DNA of 64,000 nt from Adiantum capillus-veneris (taxonomy: Eukaryota > Streptophyta > Polypodiopsida > Polypodiales > Pteridaceae), in the NCBI GenBank assembly GCA_014529385.2, contig CM043966.1, positions 88,630,587 through 88,694,586 on the forward strand. The letters are read 5' to 3'. Made by a program: the position numbers and the translations under genes. The notes under the pieces are model-generated. The model was not told the DNA's origin, ran no database searches, and was given only the letters and a program-made list of their open reading frames with translations. Within the stretch, counting starts at the first letter, position 1, and every line of letters begins with the position of its first letter. Positions 24,531-35,094 of the stretch are shown piece after piece.

Positions 24531-25559
24531 ATCACCTTGAAATAAGAGTAATCGTTTGCAGTTATAGCATATTTGAAAAACAACTCAAGTTAGCTCAAAA
24601 ATATCCGGGTGTCATTCAGTTTTTGAGCAAGGGACATTCAGTTTTTTCATTCCATATTGGAGCTCCTAATATTCCGTTGTAGCAAAATTAGCCATCATAG
24701 CCCAGACCATAGTGTCTTGATGCACTAAAATTACATACCTAGGCAATCACCCAATTATAAATATTCAGTGGTTGACATATCACAATGCAACACAAATGCT
24801 CACATATGCATGTTACAAGACACAACGAGAAGCACTACTGAGCACTCCTCCCAGACATACAATCTTAGGCATGAAGCTACTCAACGACTACCTCCTCACT
24901 CTCCCCAAAAATAACCTAAAAAGATATGGGCCATGAGCTTCTAGGACTGATATAACCAAACTCTCCCAAAATTGCAGTGTGGTTGCTTGGAGGTTCCAAG
25001 CATACAAGTAAATGCTCCCAAGACACCCAATCTGCGTCTTCTCGAGGTTTTCTAGCATACAACAAAATGCTCCCCAGACACCCACTTTGCATCATTCCGA
25101 GGTTTCAAACATTATCAAACATCAATTCTTCTCTTCATACTCAATCTTAGAGGACAAATCATTGAAACCAACATTGAGACCAGAGTCAAGAAATTCTCAA
25201 ATCAGCACCAAGACACGTTTAAAAAAAATACAATCCATTTCAAACAAATCATTGAGACCAGAGTCAACAATTCTCAAATAAGCACCACGACACAAATACA
25301 ATCCATATTTCAAAAAAATTTCAAATAATACTTTCTCAAACAAAGTTCAAAAGTTATCTAAATACAAATCAGTTAGAAAATTCATTCAGGATTTTGTTTT
25401 GACAATCGAACTTTGCAGACAACATTCTTGTCCTTTTGTATCAAGGTGATTTTTCAGTTTTGGATCTAGAGTGTGGCGTCATTCTTGTTGTTCCAAGGCA
25501 TGTCCAAGAGAGCATTGCAATTTCCCAACTTAGTAATGTGGAAATTAGCTTCTCCCTGG
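24531..25559. other. 3' part of X interior, no recognisable gene
   Basis: This stretch lies between the left LTR of X and the left LTR of Y. Frames show no reverse transcriptase or integrase motifs. A local repeat of 'AAATGCTCCC..AGACACCCA' occurs around 25013-25085. Confidence 0.45.
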
Positions 25560-25703
25560 TGTGAGACCGTGGGGGACTAGACTATGCAATTCACTACCCA
25601 ACCTTGCTATATATAGGCTCCTAACTTTTCAAACATAGCATCCCTTGATCACATGTCTCTCGTGGCCCTTGGCCCACCTCCTGGTCTTACCCAAGGCATA
25701 ACA
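25560..25703 (-). repeat. 3' LTR of Y
   Basis: It shares CTAGACTATGCAATTCAC, a TATATATAGGCTC block and GGCCCTTGGCCC-like blocks with 34607-34747. The TATATATAGG block is the likely core promoter. Confidence 0.8.
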
Positions 25704-25716
25704 TTACTCCCCCTTG
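25704..25716 (-). promoter_or_regulatory. Polypurine tract of Y
   Basis: TTACTCCCCCTTG on the plus strand reads CAAGGGGGAGTAA on the element's strand, directly before its LTR start TGTTATGCC. Confidence 0.7.
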
Positions 25717-27351
25717 TAAAAGTGTTTTCTTCCTCAAAAACAAAAATGGTAATATCTTCAGACTAGGTATCCAATAATTTTTGGCCACTAACTAGGTATC
25801 CAATAATTTTGGCCACCCACTGAAAATTTTCCCGATACGACGTGCTCAAAATGGTCTTATATTTGGAATCAATTGAGAAAGTTGAATTTGTCCACTACCC
25901 TTGGTAGATTGCGGACTTCTTTCCTTGAAAGTACAACTGTGATGAGACTCCAAACTATGATGCTCAACGATCATACCCTTAAAAATACCACTGTGGGAGA
26001 CATAATGAGTGCTAAAACTAAGCAACAAATCTTCTTCAGTTGGAATCTTATTCACAACTAAATCATGAAAAAAACTTCTCCCTCCATGAACAGAGGAGGA
26101 AGATGTCAAATCCCCAAAGAAAATAGTCATACTAGATTTTTTCAGGTGTTTACACAAGAGATTACCTACATGGAGGCTCTCTTAATCTAATCATGTCTTC
26201 CCATGAATCAATTTCTTGATAGCTAGGCCATGCCTACTTGCTACCCATAGAAACCGTTATTGGGATTCGATGCACCTTGTGCATAGAGAAAATGATGTAA
26301 AGTGCTCACCACTGTACACATATACAACAATCAAAAGCCCATCTACCAACCTCATGGAAAAAATAGCTGATTTTATTGTGTAAGTGTAAACATTGATGGG
26401 GTGTCTTATGTACATCTTAAAAGTATGCCATGCATACATATAAAAAATAATAGAATAATAAGACCTTGGATTCAATGACAATCTCAACCCTATGAGGCCC
26501 TGCTATACATGCCTTGCATAATTACATTGGCATGGATACATCACAGTGCATCGCCAAACTCACACTGTGAGCTTATATACACTTAGTGCCAAATACTTAT
26601 GCCATTATCCTTGGTCTGAAGTCAATTATAGTACCTTGGTGCATAAGAGAATCCTTGCTTCACGTAAATTCTGACAAAGCAGTTTGTGTTGCACAATAGA
26701 GAAATCTTTTCAAAATTGAAGGTTAAATTGCAAAGAAAAAGCATAACTTGAAATTTACAAACCTTGTCGCCCCTTCAAGATGAGTAGCTATCGCTTGAAT
26801 CTGGCTTATAGCCATGTAAGCCGAGAAATTTAGAGCTATCAAGGATGTACCCTGCACGCCATCGTGGCTTGGGTCATACCAACCTCCAAGAGCCTAATCA
26901 GATAGACATGGTGCACAAATATTGCACAATCATTGCACAAATTGGAACTCACAACCTTAAACAATATGCACATGATTGCATAATCAATTCAAAATTGAAA
27001 TTATAACTTGAAAGTGAATACTTGGTATGGTGGTGGATGTAGGTAAATTTCACTAGATTGTGGCAAGGTCTCCATGATAATGTAAAGGTTGAGAACCTTG
27101 TCAACCTGCTCCTTGACATTGCTCATTAATTTTTCTTACCATGTATGTCGAGAGATTGGCGGTCCTTGACCACTATAGATTTGTCTTGATCAACAAAAAC
27201 TATAGAAAACTTTTCCCGAGAACCATGTCCTATCAAAAATGCAAATCCAAAACACAAAATAGAGAAACCCCTATTAGCTTCTCAAGCTATAACAAGTGGT
27301 CGGCCATGCCGAGCAACTTTGTACCTGTCATCAAGTCTAGCAATAGGAAAT
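25717..27351 (-). other. Non-coding interior of Y with exon-like blocks
   Basis: No retroelement gene is recognisable. Three minus-strand blocks look like exons: about 27351-27142 ends at a good donor (CATG/GTAAGA); about 27110-27005 encodes a short VKEQVDKVLNLYIIMETLP-like stretch; and about 26893-26770 lies between an AG acceptor and an AAG/GTTTGT donor and encodes GGWYDPSHDGVQGTSLIAL. They suggest a captured host gene fragment, but I cannot name the gene. Confidence 0.35.
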
Positions 27352-27363
27352 CACTACAAGAGG
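27352..27363 (+). repeat. Left terminal inverted repeat of CACTA-1
   Basis: CACTACAAGAGG is the same twelve bases as the end of CACTA-2 at 53374. Confidence 0.8.
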
Positions 27364-27429
27364 TCCATCAATGTAGTGACATTCGTAGTGCGGCGCTCAG
27401 ATGGGAAAAAGCCCGACGTCACTATGAGT

Positions 27430-27547
27430 GTCGCTATAAAACAAAGACTATAGAGACGCTCATAGAGACGCCTATAGCGACGCTCATAGAGACGCTTATA
27501 GCAACGCTCATAGAGACGCTCATAGAGACGCTCATAGAGACGTCGAC
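27430..27547 (+). repeat. Subterminal 12-bp minisatellite of CACTA-1
   Basis: About nine degenerate copies of ATAGAGACGCTC follow a GTCGCTATA motif. Repeated subterminal motifs are the usual binding sites for the smaller CACTA protein (TnpA in En/Spm). The apparent ORF across it has a four-residue repeat (IETL) and is an artefact. Confidence 0.7.
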
Positions 27548-27628
27548 CCTGTAAAGATAATTTGAGGGCACCAAAAACTCAGATCTGTAGATTTGAGTTT
27601 CGGTGCTCTCTGCACAATAGGTATACCT

Positions 27629-27749
27629 GCCCCCCCCCCCCCCCCCCCCCCCCTCTCTCTCTCTCTTTCTCTCTCACACACACACACAACACGAGGAGAG
27701 GAAGGAGAGCCAGTATGTTCCCTCCCTCTCCTCTCTCTTATGTTCCCTT

Positions 27750-27807
<58 letters not shown>

Positions 27808-27824
27808 TGTGTGTGTGTGTTTGT

Positions 27825-27865
<41 letters not shown>

Positions 27866-27987
27866 TACACACACATGCATAAACAAAGAACACACACACA
27901 CACACACACGTTGAGAGAGAGAGAGAGGGAGAGAGAGAATGTACACACACATGCATAAACAAAGAACACACACACACACACACACAC

Positions 27988-28028
<41 letters not shown>
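27629..28028. repeat. Microsatellite cluster: poly-C, CT, CA, GA, TG
   Basis: A C-run of about 24 bases at 27629 passes into CT and CA tracts. Two further near-identical modules follow (GA run, GAATGTACACACACATGCAT, CA run, GTTGAGAGAG) at about 27830-27920 and 27921-28028. The module is therefore itself a tandem duplicate. Confidence 0.9.
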
Positions 28029-28031
<3 letters not shown>

Positions 28032-28396
28032 AGAGATAAAGAAATGAAATGAAATGATATATGTAACATCTTCAAAATGCCAAGATGACTTATGAGACCA
28101 ATCCGGTAAACTCCTTGTGGATCTAATCTAATGTTTAGGTACAAACATAAAAGTGAAGTAAAGTGTAAGACTAAAATCATCATCATCTTCATCAATTTCT
28201 AACATTGGGCGTTGTCTGAAAAAGTAGTGCATCGATCAATGAAGAGATTCGTCAATGTCCGCCTTTGTAAATAGACATAATGGGAATCTCCCATATCACG
28301 CTAGAGTAGTCTTGATCCTCTGATGGAGCCTCGATTGATGTCGTGGACGTCTAGCTCTCCCGAGCTCAATGGCTCTTTCATCTAATATATCTTTAG

Positions 28397-28401
<5 letters not shown>

Positions 28402-28436
<35 letters not shown>

Positions 28437-29312
28437 AATCATCATTGAGACGGAGGTCATATATGACCCCTGAGAACAAAAACACAACATTACAACGATT
28501 GCTTCTCAGCGCGGGTTGAAACATATCAGTTAAGGACTGAGGATCCATCAAGAGGGTAGAGTAGGGAAAAAGAGAGAACAAAAACCTAAGGGCCAGCTGA
28601 GGGGAGAGCCGGTTTGGGATTTTGAAATTCGTGGATGATCACTTTGCCACCTTGGTAGACTGCCCATTTGCCTTGCTTGCGTGCTTCGTGCATTTTCTTG
28701 AGCTTGCTTGCTTTACTCTTGAGTTGATTCATGGTCAATTCTTCTGCATTCCAAAGCTTTTTTCCCTTGAGAAGTCGAGATTGACATAGCAACTTCGTAC
28801 GCTCATCTTTGTCCTTGAAAGTGAGTATGCAATGCTCAGGTGGTACATGTCTATGTGTATCGTTGATCCAAGCAACAGTTTTGGGCTTGAGGTAGATACG
28901 TTGAAAAATGTCATTGAGCTTGGTGATTTCTTCCTGAAGGGTGTCCTCCATGGTACACCACGATAAGTGTAGCCCCCCAATGCTGACCTTGAGGCTAAGA
29001 GATTCTTGTAGCTGGCATTCTTGTAGGGCTGCCTATATCTTGGTGTCAATCTTCTTATGTGTTGCTTCATGTGATTCTTTCTCCACTGCCACTTCCACTG
29101 CTTGTTCTTTTTCAAGCAGAGCTTGGCTCCCTTCTTCCTTCGTATCTTCAAGATTTTGTAGACTTTCTTTGAGTCTCTCATTCTCCCCGATGAGTTCTTG
29201 ATATGAGCCTCAAGGGCTGTGATTTGTGCTTCTTGGCGGGTGGCCGGGTCCTTCCTTAGTGCCACTGCCACCACAAGAAAGCTCTTGCGTGCAACATGGG
29301 TACCAAAGGATG
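28402..29312 (-). pseudogene. L1 ORF1p-like pseudogene with (CT)n-tailed 3' end
   Basis: Read leftward from about 29312, the frame gives a long coiled coil (EAQITALEAH, GENERLKESLQNLE, LLEKEQAVEVAVEKE). An RRM-like segment follows (PPEHCILTFKDKDERTKLL), then a basic C-terminal domain (KLWNAEELTMNQLKSK, RKQGKWAVYQGGKVIIHEF) ending at 28586. This order matches L1 ORF1p (Transposase_22-like). A frameshift at about 29205 and an in-frame TAG at about 29033 break it; 28951-28586 is intact. The downstream 150 bp recur at 4052-4174, and both copies end in (CT)n (here 28402-28433). No APE or reverse transcriptase ORF is nearby. The LINE assignment is by pattern only. Confidence 0.5.
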
Positions 29313-29514
29313 ACATCTGGCTACAGAATGGAATTCCTATTGTTGAAACACACAGTGGTGCATGAGATCAAGGGATTATTTTGATTTGATCTTTTTGGAG
29401 TGGAAGCATTTCCATACTCTGTGTCAGCAGGATAACCGAGAAAATGATGTTTTCGGACGAGCAGAGATGGGCCTTAGTTTTCGACGGGCTGAGAGAGAGA
29501 GAGAGAGGTTTGGG

Positions 29515-31375
29515 CAAGTGTTGAAGCCGTTTCCAAAGTCCGTTTGCATTTTTTCATAGAAAAACACAAACGAACTTCAAAAACGGCTTCTGTATTCCTT
29601 AGAAAAACGCAAACGGACTTCAGAAACGGCTTGTGTATTTGGTGTTTCTTCTTGCGGTTTTGCCTACAGCTTACCATACGCGCTATTAAATTTTCTTAAA
29701 GCTTTATTCAACTATGGATGGTTTGGGCAAGTGTTGAAGCCGTTTCCAAAGTCTGTTTACGTTTTTTCGTAGAAAAATGTGAATGGACTTTAGAAACGGC
29801 TTGTATATTTGGCATTTCTCCTTGCGGTTTTGTCTACGGCTTGTCATACGCGCTCTTGAATTTACCTCAAGCTTAGCTAATTAACTATGAATAGTTTGGG
29901 CAAGCACACAAGCTGTTTTCGAAGTCCGTTTGCGTTTTTTTGCAAAAAAACGCGAGCGGACTTCAGAAACGGCTTGTGTGTTTAGCGTTTCTTCTTGCGG
30001 TTTTACCTACGGCTTGCCATATGGGCTCTTGAAATTGCCTAAATCATACCTAATCAACTATGGATGGTTTAGGCAAGCACACAAACCGTTTTCGAAGTGC
30101 GTTTGCATTTTTGGTAGAAAAACCCGAACGGACTTCAAAAACGGCTTCTATATTTGGCGTTTCTTCTTGCGATTTTGCCTACGTCTTTCCATACCTGCTT
30201 TTGACATTGCTTAAAGCTTATTAAATTAAATATGGATGGTTTGGGCAAGTGTTGAAGCTGTTTCCGAAGTCCGTTTGCGTTTTTCCGTAGAAAAACGCGA
30301 ACAGACTTCAGAAACGGCTTGTATATTTAGCGTTTCTTCTTGCGATTTTGTCTACGACTTTCCATATACACTCTTGACTTTGCCTAAAGCTTACCTAATC
30401 AACTATGGATGGTTTGCGCAAGCACACAAGCCATTTCCAAAGTTTGTTTGCGTTTTTTTGTTTAAAAAACGCGAACGGACTTCAAAAATGGCATGTGTGT
30501 TTGGTGTTTCTTCTTGCGGTTTTGCCTTCGGTTTGCCATACCTACTCTTGACTCCTAAAGCTTACCTAATCAGTTATGGATGGTTTGGACAAGCGCACAA
30601 GCCATTTTCGAAGTCCATTTGCGTTCTTTCGTAGAAAAACACAAACGAACTTCCAAAACGGCTTATGTATTTGGCGTTTCTTCCTGTGATTTTGCCTACG
30701 GCTTGCCATACGCACTCTTGACATTGCCTAAAGCTTACCTAATCAACTATGGATGGTTTGGACAAGCGTACAAGCCGTTTCCAAAGTCCATTTGCGTTCT
30801 TTTGTACAAAAACGCGAACGGACTTCAGAAATGAATTGTATATTTGGCGTTTCTTCTTGCGGTTTTGTGTACGGCTTGCCATACACGCTCTTGACTTTGC
30901 CTAAAGCTTACCTAATCAACTATGGATAGTTTGGACAAGCGCACAAGTCATTTCCGAAGTTCGTTTGTATTTTTTGTTAAAAAACGCGAACGGACTTCAG
31001 AAACGACTTGTGTATTTGCCGTTTCTTCTTGCAGTTTTGCCTATGGATTTCCATACACACTATTGGCTTTGCCTTAAGCTTACCTAATCAACTATGGATG
31101 GTTTGGGAAAGCGCACAAGTTGTTTTTGAAGTCCGTTTGCATTTTTCGCAAAAAAAACACGAACGGACTTCAAAAACGGCTTGTGTATTTGCCGTTTCTG
31201 CTTGCGGTTTTGCTTACGGCTTGCCATATGCACTTTTGACTTTGCTTAAAGATTACCTAATCAACTATGGATGGTTTGAGCAAGCGCACAAGCCGTTTCC
31301 GAAGCCCGTTTGCGTTTTTCTACAAAATAACGCAAATGGATTTCAAACACGGCTTATGTATTCACCGTTTCTTCT
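29515..31375 (+). repeat. Tandem array of about 11 hairpin-forming ~173-bp repeats
   Basis: Units recur with starts near 29528, 29740, 29912, 30087, 30258, 30430, 30600, 30775, 30949, 31120 and 31296. Each contains an inverted repeat of about 30 bp: left arm AAGCCGTTTCCGAAGTCC.. and right arm ..GGACTTCAGAAACGGCTT, with arms meeting at a 6-8-base T/A-rich turn. A spacer of about 110 bp carries TTCTTCTTGCGGTTTTGCC and AATCAACTATGGATGGTTTG. The first unit has an extra right arm. ORFs up to 270 codons through the array are artefacts of the repeat. It lies inside CACTA-1. Confidence 0.9.
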
Positions 31376-31384
31376 TGCAATTTT

Positions 31385-31397
31385 TCTCTTTCTCTAT

Positions 31398-31454
<57 letters not shown>

Positions 31455-31517
31455 CCCTCCCTCTACCTCTCTCTCTCTCTCTTTCCGCTTTGCTCTATCT
31501 CTACCTCTCTCTTTCTC

Positions 31518-31571
<54 letters not shown>

Positions 31572-31659
31572 TCCCCCTCTATTCTCTTTTCCTCTCTCTA
31601 TCTCTCTCTTTCTCTATTCTCTCTCTTTCCCTCCCTCTCTTTCTCTCTCCCTCTATCTA

Positions 31660-31721
<62 letters not shown>

Positions 31722-32110
31722 TATCTCGCTATCTTTCTCTCTACCTCTCTCTTTCCCTCCCTCTATCTCTCGCTTTATCTCCCTCTCCCTTTCTACCTCT
31801 TTTTCTCTCTCCCTCTATAGATTTCTCTTTCTCTCTACCTCTATCTTTCCCTCCCTCCCTCTATCTCTCTCTTTCTCTATTTTCTCTCTCTTTTCCTCCC
31901 TCTCCCTCTCTACCTCTCTTTCTCTCTCCCTCTATCTATCTCTCTTTCTCTCTCTCTTTTCCTCCCTCTATCTCCCTATCTTTTTCTCTACCTCTCTTTC
32001 TCTCTGCCTCTATCTTTCCCTCCCTCCCTCTATCTCTCTCTTTCTCTGTTCTCTCTCTTTCTCTCCCTCTCCCTCTCTATCTCTCTTTATCTCTCCCTCT
32101 ATCTATTTAA
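31385..32110. repeat. ~725-bp degenerate polypyrimidine tract
   Basis: Almost pure C/T on the plus strand, with a loose higher-order repeat: blocks like CTCTATCTATCTCTCTTTCT recur near 31650, 31930 and 32095. The 200-300-codon Ser/Leu ORFs are artefacts. Confidence 0.95.
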
Positions 32111-32234
32111 AAATTTGGACTCCCTCCAGTATTTCCGATGCACATACCGACGCCCGCCATTGACTTCATAAGTTGGTATCGGTATTCAAGTGATCTCTAG
32201 TAGTGAAAAGGCGTAGCGCCTTTATCCAAACACA

Positions 32235-33051
32235 CGCGTCACAGGCAAGAGGGATTACCGTACTCGATCAACATCAGCGCTAGTATCATCTTGGATGACG
32301 AAGGCAAGAAGGTGATCTCATCCATGCATGGCCTTTGCTCTTAGGTGTTTCGACAATACATACTAAACACCTGGAGTGAAGTGCTGAATGAATTAAAAGA
32401 CAAAGTCATCAGCATGTTGCATGACAAGTTTCCCATGTCAAATCGGTATGAGTGCTCCAATGAAGACTTGCTGAAGGTGCGGATGTGTGAGTACTGCAAG
32501 CAGAAGTGCTTTGAAGTGCAGAAAGCAATAAAGCATGGGTGGAGCAGACTAGATTTGCTGGCCAAAGAAGATCGAAAGAATGTAAAGCAAGCAGCACGTG
32601 ACAATCTCGACAAGTGGAAGCAACAAAAGGAGGTAGCCAAAGTGCGAGTAGAGGTAGGGAGCTCGCACCACTTGGGGAGTGGAGGATGGATGTGATTTGA
32701 GGCCGACATTGTAAGTGTTATTGAATCGCCCTTTAGATTTGGTAGTTATGGGTATTTGTAATTTTAAATTCTAACATAACGTTTTATTTGTATGTTTTGA
32801 ATAGTGGTCGAGGGTTGGACATGACCCCACACCATACGAGCGCGAGATGTGGACAGAAAGGGCTTAAATGTCCTTATGGACATTGAGAGTTTTTGCTCTG
32901 GCTTGGTTAGTATTTAACCATATATTTATACTTACATAAAGTCTTATTGTTTTGTAATCATATATTTATACTTAAATAAAGTCTTATTGTTTTGTTTTTT
33001 TTGCAGCATCCGACAAATATGTCGCTAGGATGCGATGAGACGTCAAATTAG
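32235..33051 (+). pseudogene. CACTA-1 second gene (TnpA-like), three exon blocks
   Basis: Block 1 (about 32235-32710) encodes LPYSINISASIILDDEGKKV, then a TAG, then VFRQYILNTWSEV and a lysine-rich helix ending GSSHHLGSGGW. It ends at a GTAAGTG donor. Block 2 (32805-32905) follows an AATAG acceptor and encodes VGHDPTPYERE. Block 3 starts at 33007 after TTTGCAG. CACTA-2 (55139-54272, minus strand) has the same blocks, the same splice boundaries and CAA/CAG where CACTA-1 has TAG, so the stop is private. CACTA-1 block 2 also has a one-base deletion. The HxxGSGGW ending recalls the plant Ptta/En/Spm transposase (Transposase_24) family, but that is inference. The likely role is binding subterminal repeats during transposition. 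Confidence 0.6.
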
Positions 33052-33377
33052 TCGACATCAAAGTAGCCATAGCTAGATAACACTAGTTTTATTTTTTCAC
33101 AACATGTATTAGGAGATAACGTGTGTACGTCAATTTTGTAACGATTGGCCAACAATGCATTTTTTCAATAATTAATGACAATTGTGTTGTAGCTAGTACA
33201 TTTTGATCAAAGCTTAACAATCAAGTGATTTTGCCTATGATGTATATAATTTTGTCAATTTATTACTTTGTCAATATACTTTTGTCACTTTTGCATCTTA
33301 ATTTTGAAAACTTTATGTTCAAAATGGTTGATGGGGTGGCAGGGTAATGTATGCCCTGCAACCAAAAAAATTTATTC

Positions 33378-33676
33378 TCGGATGTCGCTATATATGTTTC
33401 TATTTTTGGACTTGCAACATCTCTATTTGTGTCGCTATATGCATCTCTATATGCCTCTCTATTTGCATCGCTATATGCGTCTCTATTTGCCTCTCTATAT
33501 GCGTCTATATTTGGGTCGCTATATGCATCTCTATATAGCGACGCATATAGAGACTCAAATAGAGACGTTCTCTTTGCGACGCGCATAGCAATGCTTATAG
33601 TGACGCCAGGGGTAAAAAGATCCCCGTGTATTTTCTTCGCTAAGGCCGTCACAAGTGTGAAGAACCTCTTGCAGTG
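33378..33676 (+). repeat. Right subterminal region and terminal repeat of CACTA-1
   Basis: Many GTCGCTATATGC / CTCTATATGC motifs in one orientation meet the opposite orientation (TATAGCGACGCATATAGAG) near 33535, forming an imperfect palindrome. After that, GTGACG and CACAAGTGTGAAGAACCTCTTGCAGTG-type ends match CACTA-2. Confidence 0.75.
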
Positions 33677-34435
33677 CATGCCGATCTCCTTGAGATGCTA
33701 GAACATTATCAATTTTCCATACATTTGCATGATACAGCTTAGTAGCCCAACTTTGGATGCTACCATTGGTGTTAAATACTTGCGCCCAATGTTGAAGTAG
33801 AAAATATCAAAAGAATGAGTTGCCGTACTTTACCTAACCTTTGTTGGACATGCTTGGAATGCTAAGAGATTTTCAAGATTCCATGAATTTATAATTTAAA
33901 ACGTTAAAATCAACTTTCTTACCGAATCTTACAATAATGTACGTAGTAGCATCAACAAACCCGATGTATTGTCTCTTAGCCTTGCCAAAAAAAATCCGAT
34001 GCCAATGGCGATCCTCTCTAGATAATAGCTAGAAACATGAGAAAGTTCCCTTCAAAGGACCGTGTCCTCATCAAGATTGCTTGAGGAGGTCATTGAAATG
34101 GCCCTTGCCATATTCTTGGACTACTCCCTTGTTGCATGTGTAACCAAGAAGATTACCTTGCATGCGCTTCGGTTGGCCCTTGTGTGGGAAGGGGGGCTTG
34201 GGAACTTTGGGCACCCAAAAGGTTAAAAAATAACCTTAAAGTGTGAACTATGAAGCTCATATGGCACATTGCAGTGAGCAGAGGAAGAGATTGAGGTCAT
34301 TTTTGTTCATAGGGGCCCTGTAGACACCAAATCAAGCTGAGCTGAAGAAGCAAAAACTGAGTAGTAGTTTAGGGCGAATGTGTAGAGACAAAACGCCACC
34401 CATTTGGTGCAGGTTGTCCTCCCCCCTTGTGTGTG

Positions 34436-34468
<33 letters not shown>

Positions 34469-34593
34469 AGGAGACAATCCATGCACATAAATTTCTTTGT
34501 CTCCACGGCCCCCTTCTACTCGGCTTGCATGAGCATGCAAGGCATGCAATCCTAGACAGAGACCACACCTTGATTTTCCCACAATAATCTGAA
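33677..34593 (-). other. 5' part of Y interior
   Basis: No retroelement gene is recognisable. A minus-strand block at about 33800-33680 (FNIGRKYLTPMVASKVGLL) might be one more captured exon interrupted by the CACTA-1 insertion. A (TG)n tract lies at about 34429-34469. Confidence 0.4.
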
Positions 34594-34605
34594 GCTTTGA
34601 TACCA
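34594..34605 (-). promoter_or_regulatory. tRNA-iMet primer binding site of Y
   Basis: GCTTTGATACCA is the reverse complement of TGGTATCAAAGC, one mismatch from the canonical site. One base separates it from the LTR. Confidence 0.75.
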
Positions 34606-34606
34606 A

Positions 34607-34747
34607 TGTGTGACTGTGGGGGACTAGACTATGCAATTCACCACCTAGCCTTGCTATATATAGGCTCTTAGCCATTCATACATAGCACCTTTTGACCGCA
34701 TGTTCATCCTAGCCCTTGGCCCGCCCGGTCTTACACTAGGCATGACA
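34607..34747 (-). repeat. 5' LTR of Y
   Basis: Partner of 25560-25703, 141 bp, flanked on the right by CTTGG. Confidence 0.8.
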
Positions 34748-34762
34748 CTTGGTATCCATGGA

Positions 34763-34945
34763 TGGTCACTAGAAGAGAATCAATGAACGGTACTATCTTT
34801 TGTATTTACCTTGTGGCTAGCTCTCCTTCAAGTTCTCCACCGTGTGAATCACAGTCAAAATCCATCTGTTTGAGGAATTCAGGATGGATGAAACTCTCGG
34901 TAGCTCCTGGATCAAAGAAGATCAAGGCTTTCAAGCCGTTGATTT
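34763..34945 (-). pseudogene. Aspartic protease fragment of element X
   Basis: The minus-strand frame gives INGLKALIFFDPGATESFIH, followed by EFLKQMDFDCDSHGGELE. DPGAT..FI is the active-site region of the retropepsin in plant gypsy elements (usually DSGAT or DPGST). The frame ends near the Y insertion; the reverse transcriptase that should follow is missing. Confidence 0.65.
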
Positions 34946-35094
34946 AACCATAAGCTTTGCACAATTCATTTGACCTTTTAAGATTAATGCAATAAGTATT
35001 AGGTACAAGTCTTATGGCAAGTCTAGTTCTATTAGCGGGAGGTGGTCATGGGGATCTATCTACTCTTGGAGTCAGAGGTTGCTTTGAGGATGCC

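Larger units (their letters stand above)
27352..33676 (+). mobile_element. CACTA (En/Spm-like) transposon 1, non-autonomous
   Basis: The left end CACTACAAGAGG (27352) and right end CCTCTTGCAGTG (33665-33676) form the terminal inverted repeat, with one mismatch. Flanking triplets AAT and CAT are a near-match to the 3-bp target duplication typical of CACTA elements. Subterminal GTCGCTATA/TAGCGACG motifs lie just inside both ends. The right 300 bp match the end of CACTA-2 at 53374. It keeps the second gene of the family (about 32235-33060) but no TNP2 transposase, and contains an L1-ORF1p-like pseudogene and a hairpin repeat array instead. It would depend on a relative such as CACTA-2 for movement. 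Confidence 0.75.
25560..34747 (-). mobile_element. Short-LTR retroelement Y nested in X
   Basis: LTRs of 144 bp (25560-25703) and 141 bp (34607-34747) start with TGTG and end with ACA. The left LTR is followed by the reverse complement of a polypurine tract (CAAGGGGGAGTAA). The right one is preceded by the reverse complement of an initiator-Met primer binding site (TGGTATCAAAGC). Flanks CCTGG and CTTGG form a five-base target duplication with one mismatch. Once CACTA-1 is removed, the interior is about 2.7 kb with no gag or pol. It is thus a non-autonomous element, perhaps one carrying captured exons. Confidence 0.8.

Noticed and set aside
27141-27554. Plus-strand 137-codon ORF
   Set aside because: It crosses the CACTA-1 left end and the 12-bp subterminal repeat, so its C-terminus is a four-residue repeat artefact.
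31008-32163. ORFs of 206-298 codons
   Set aside because: They consist of the hairpin repeat and of a C/T-only tract translated as Ser/Leu/Phe runs. Absence of stops follows from base composition, not from coding.
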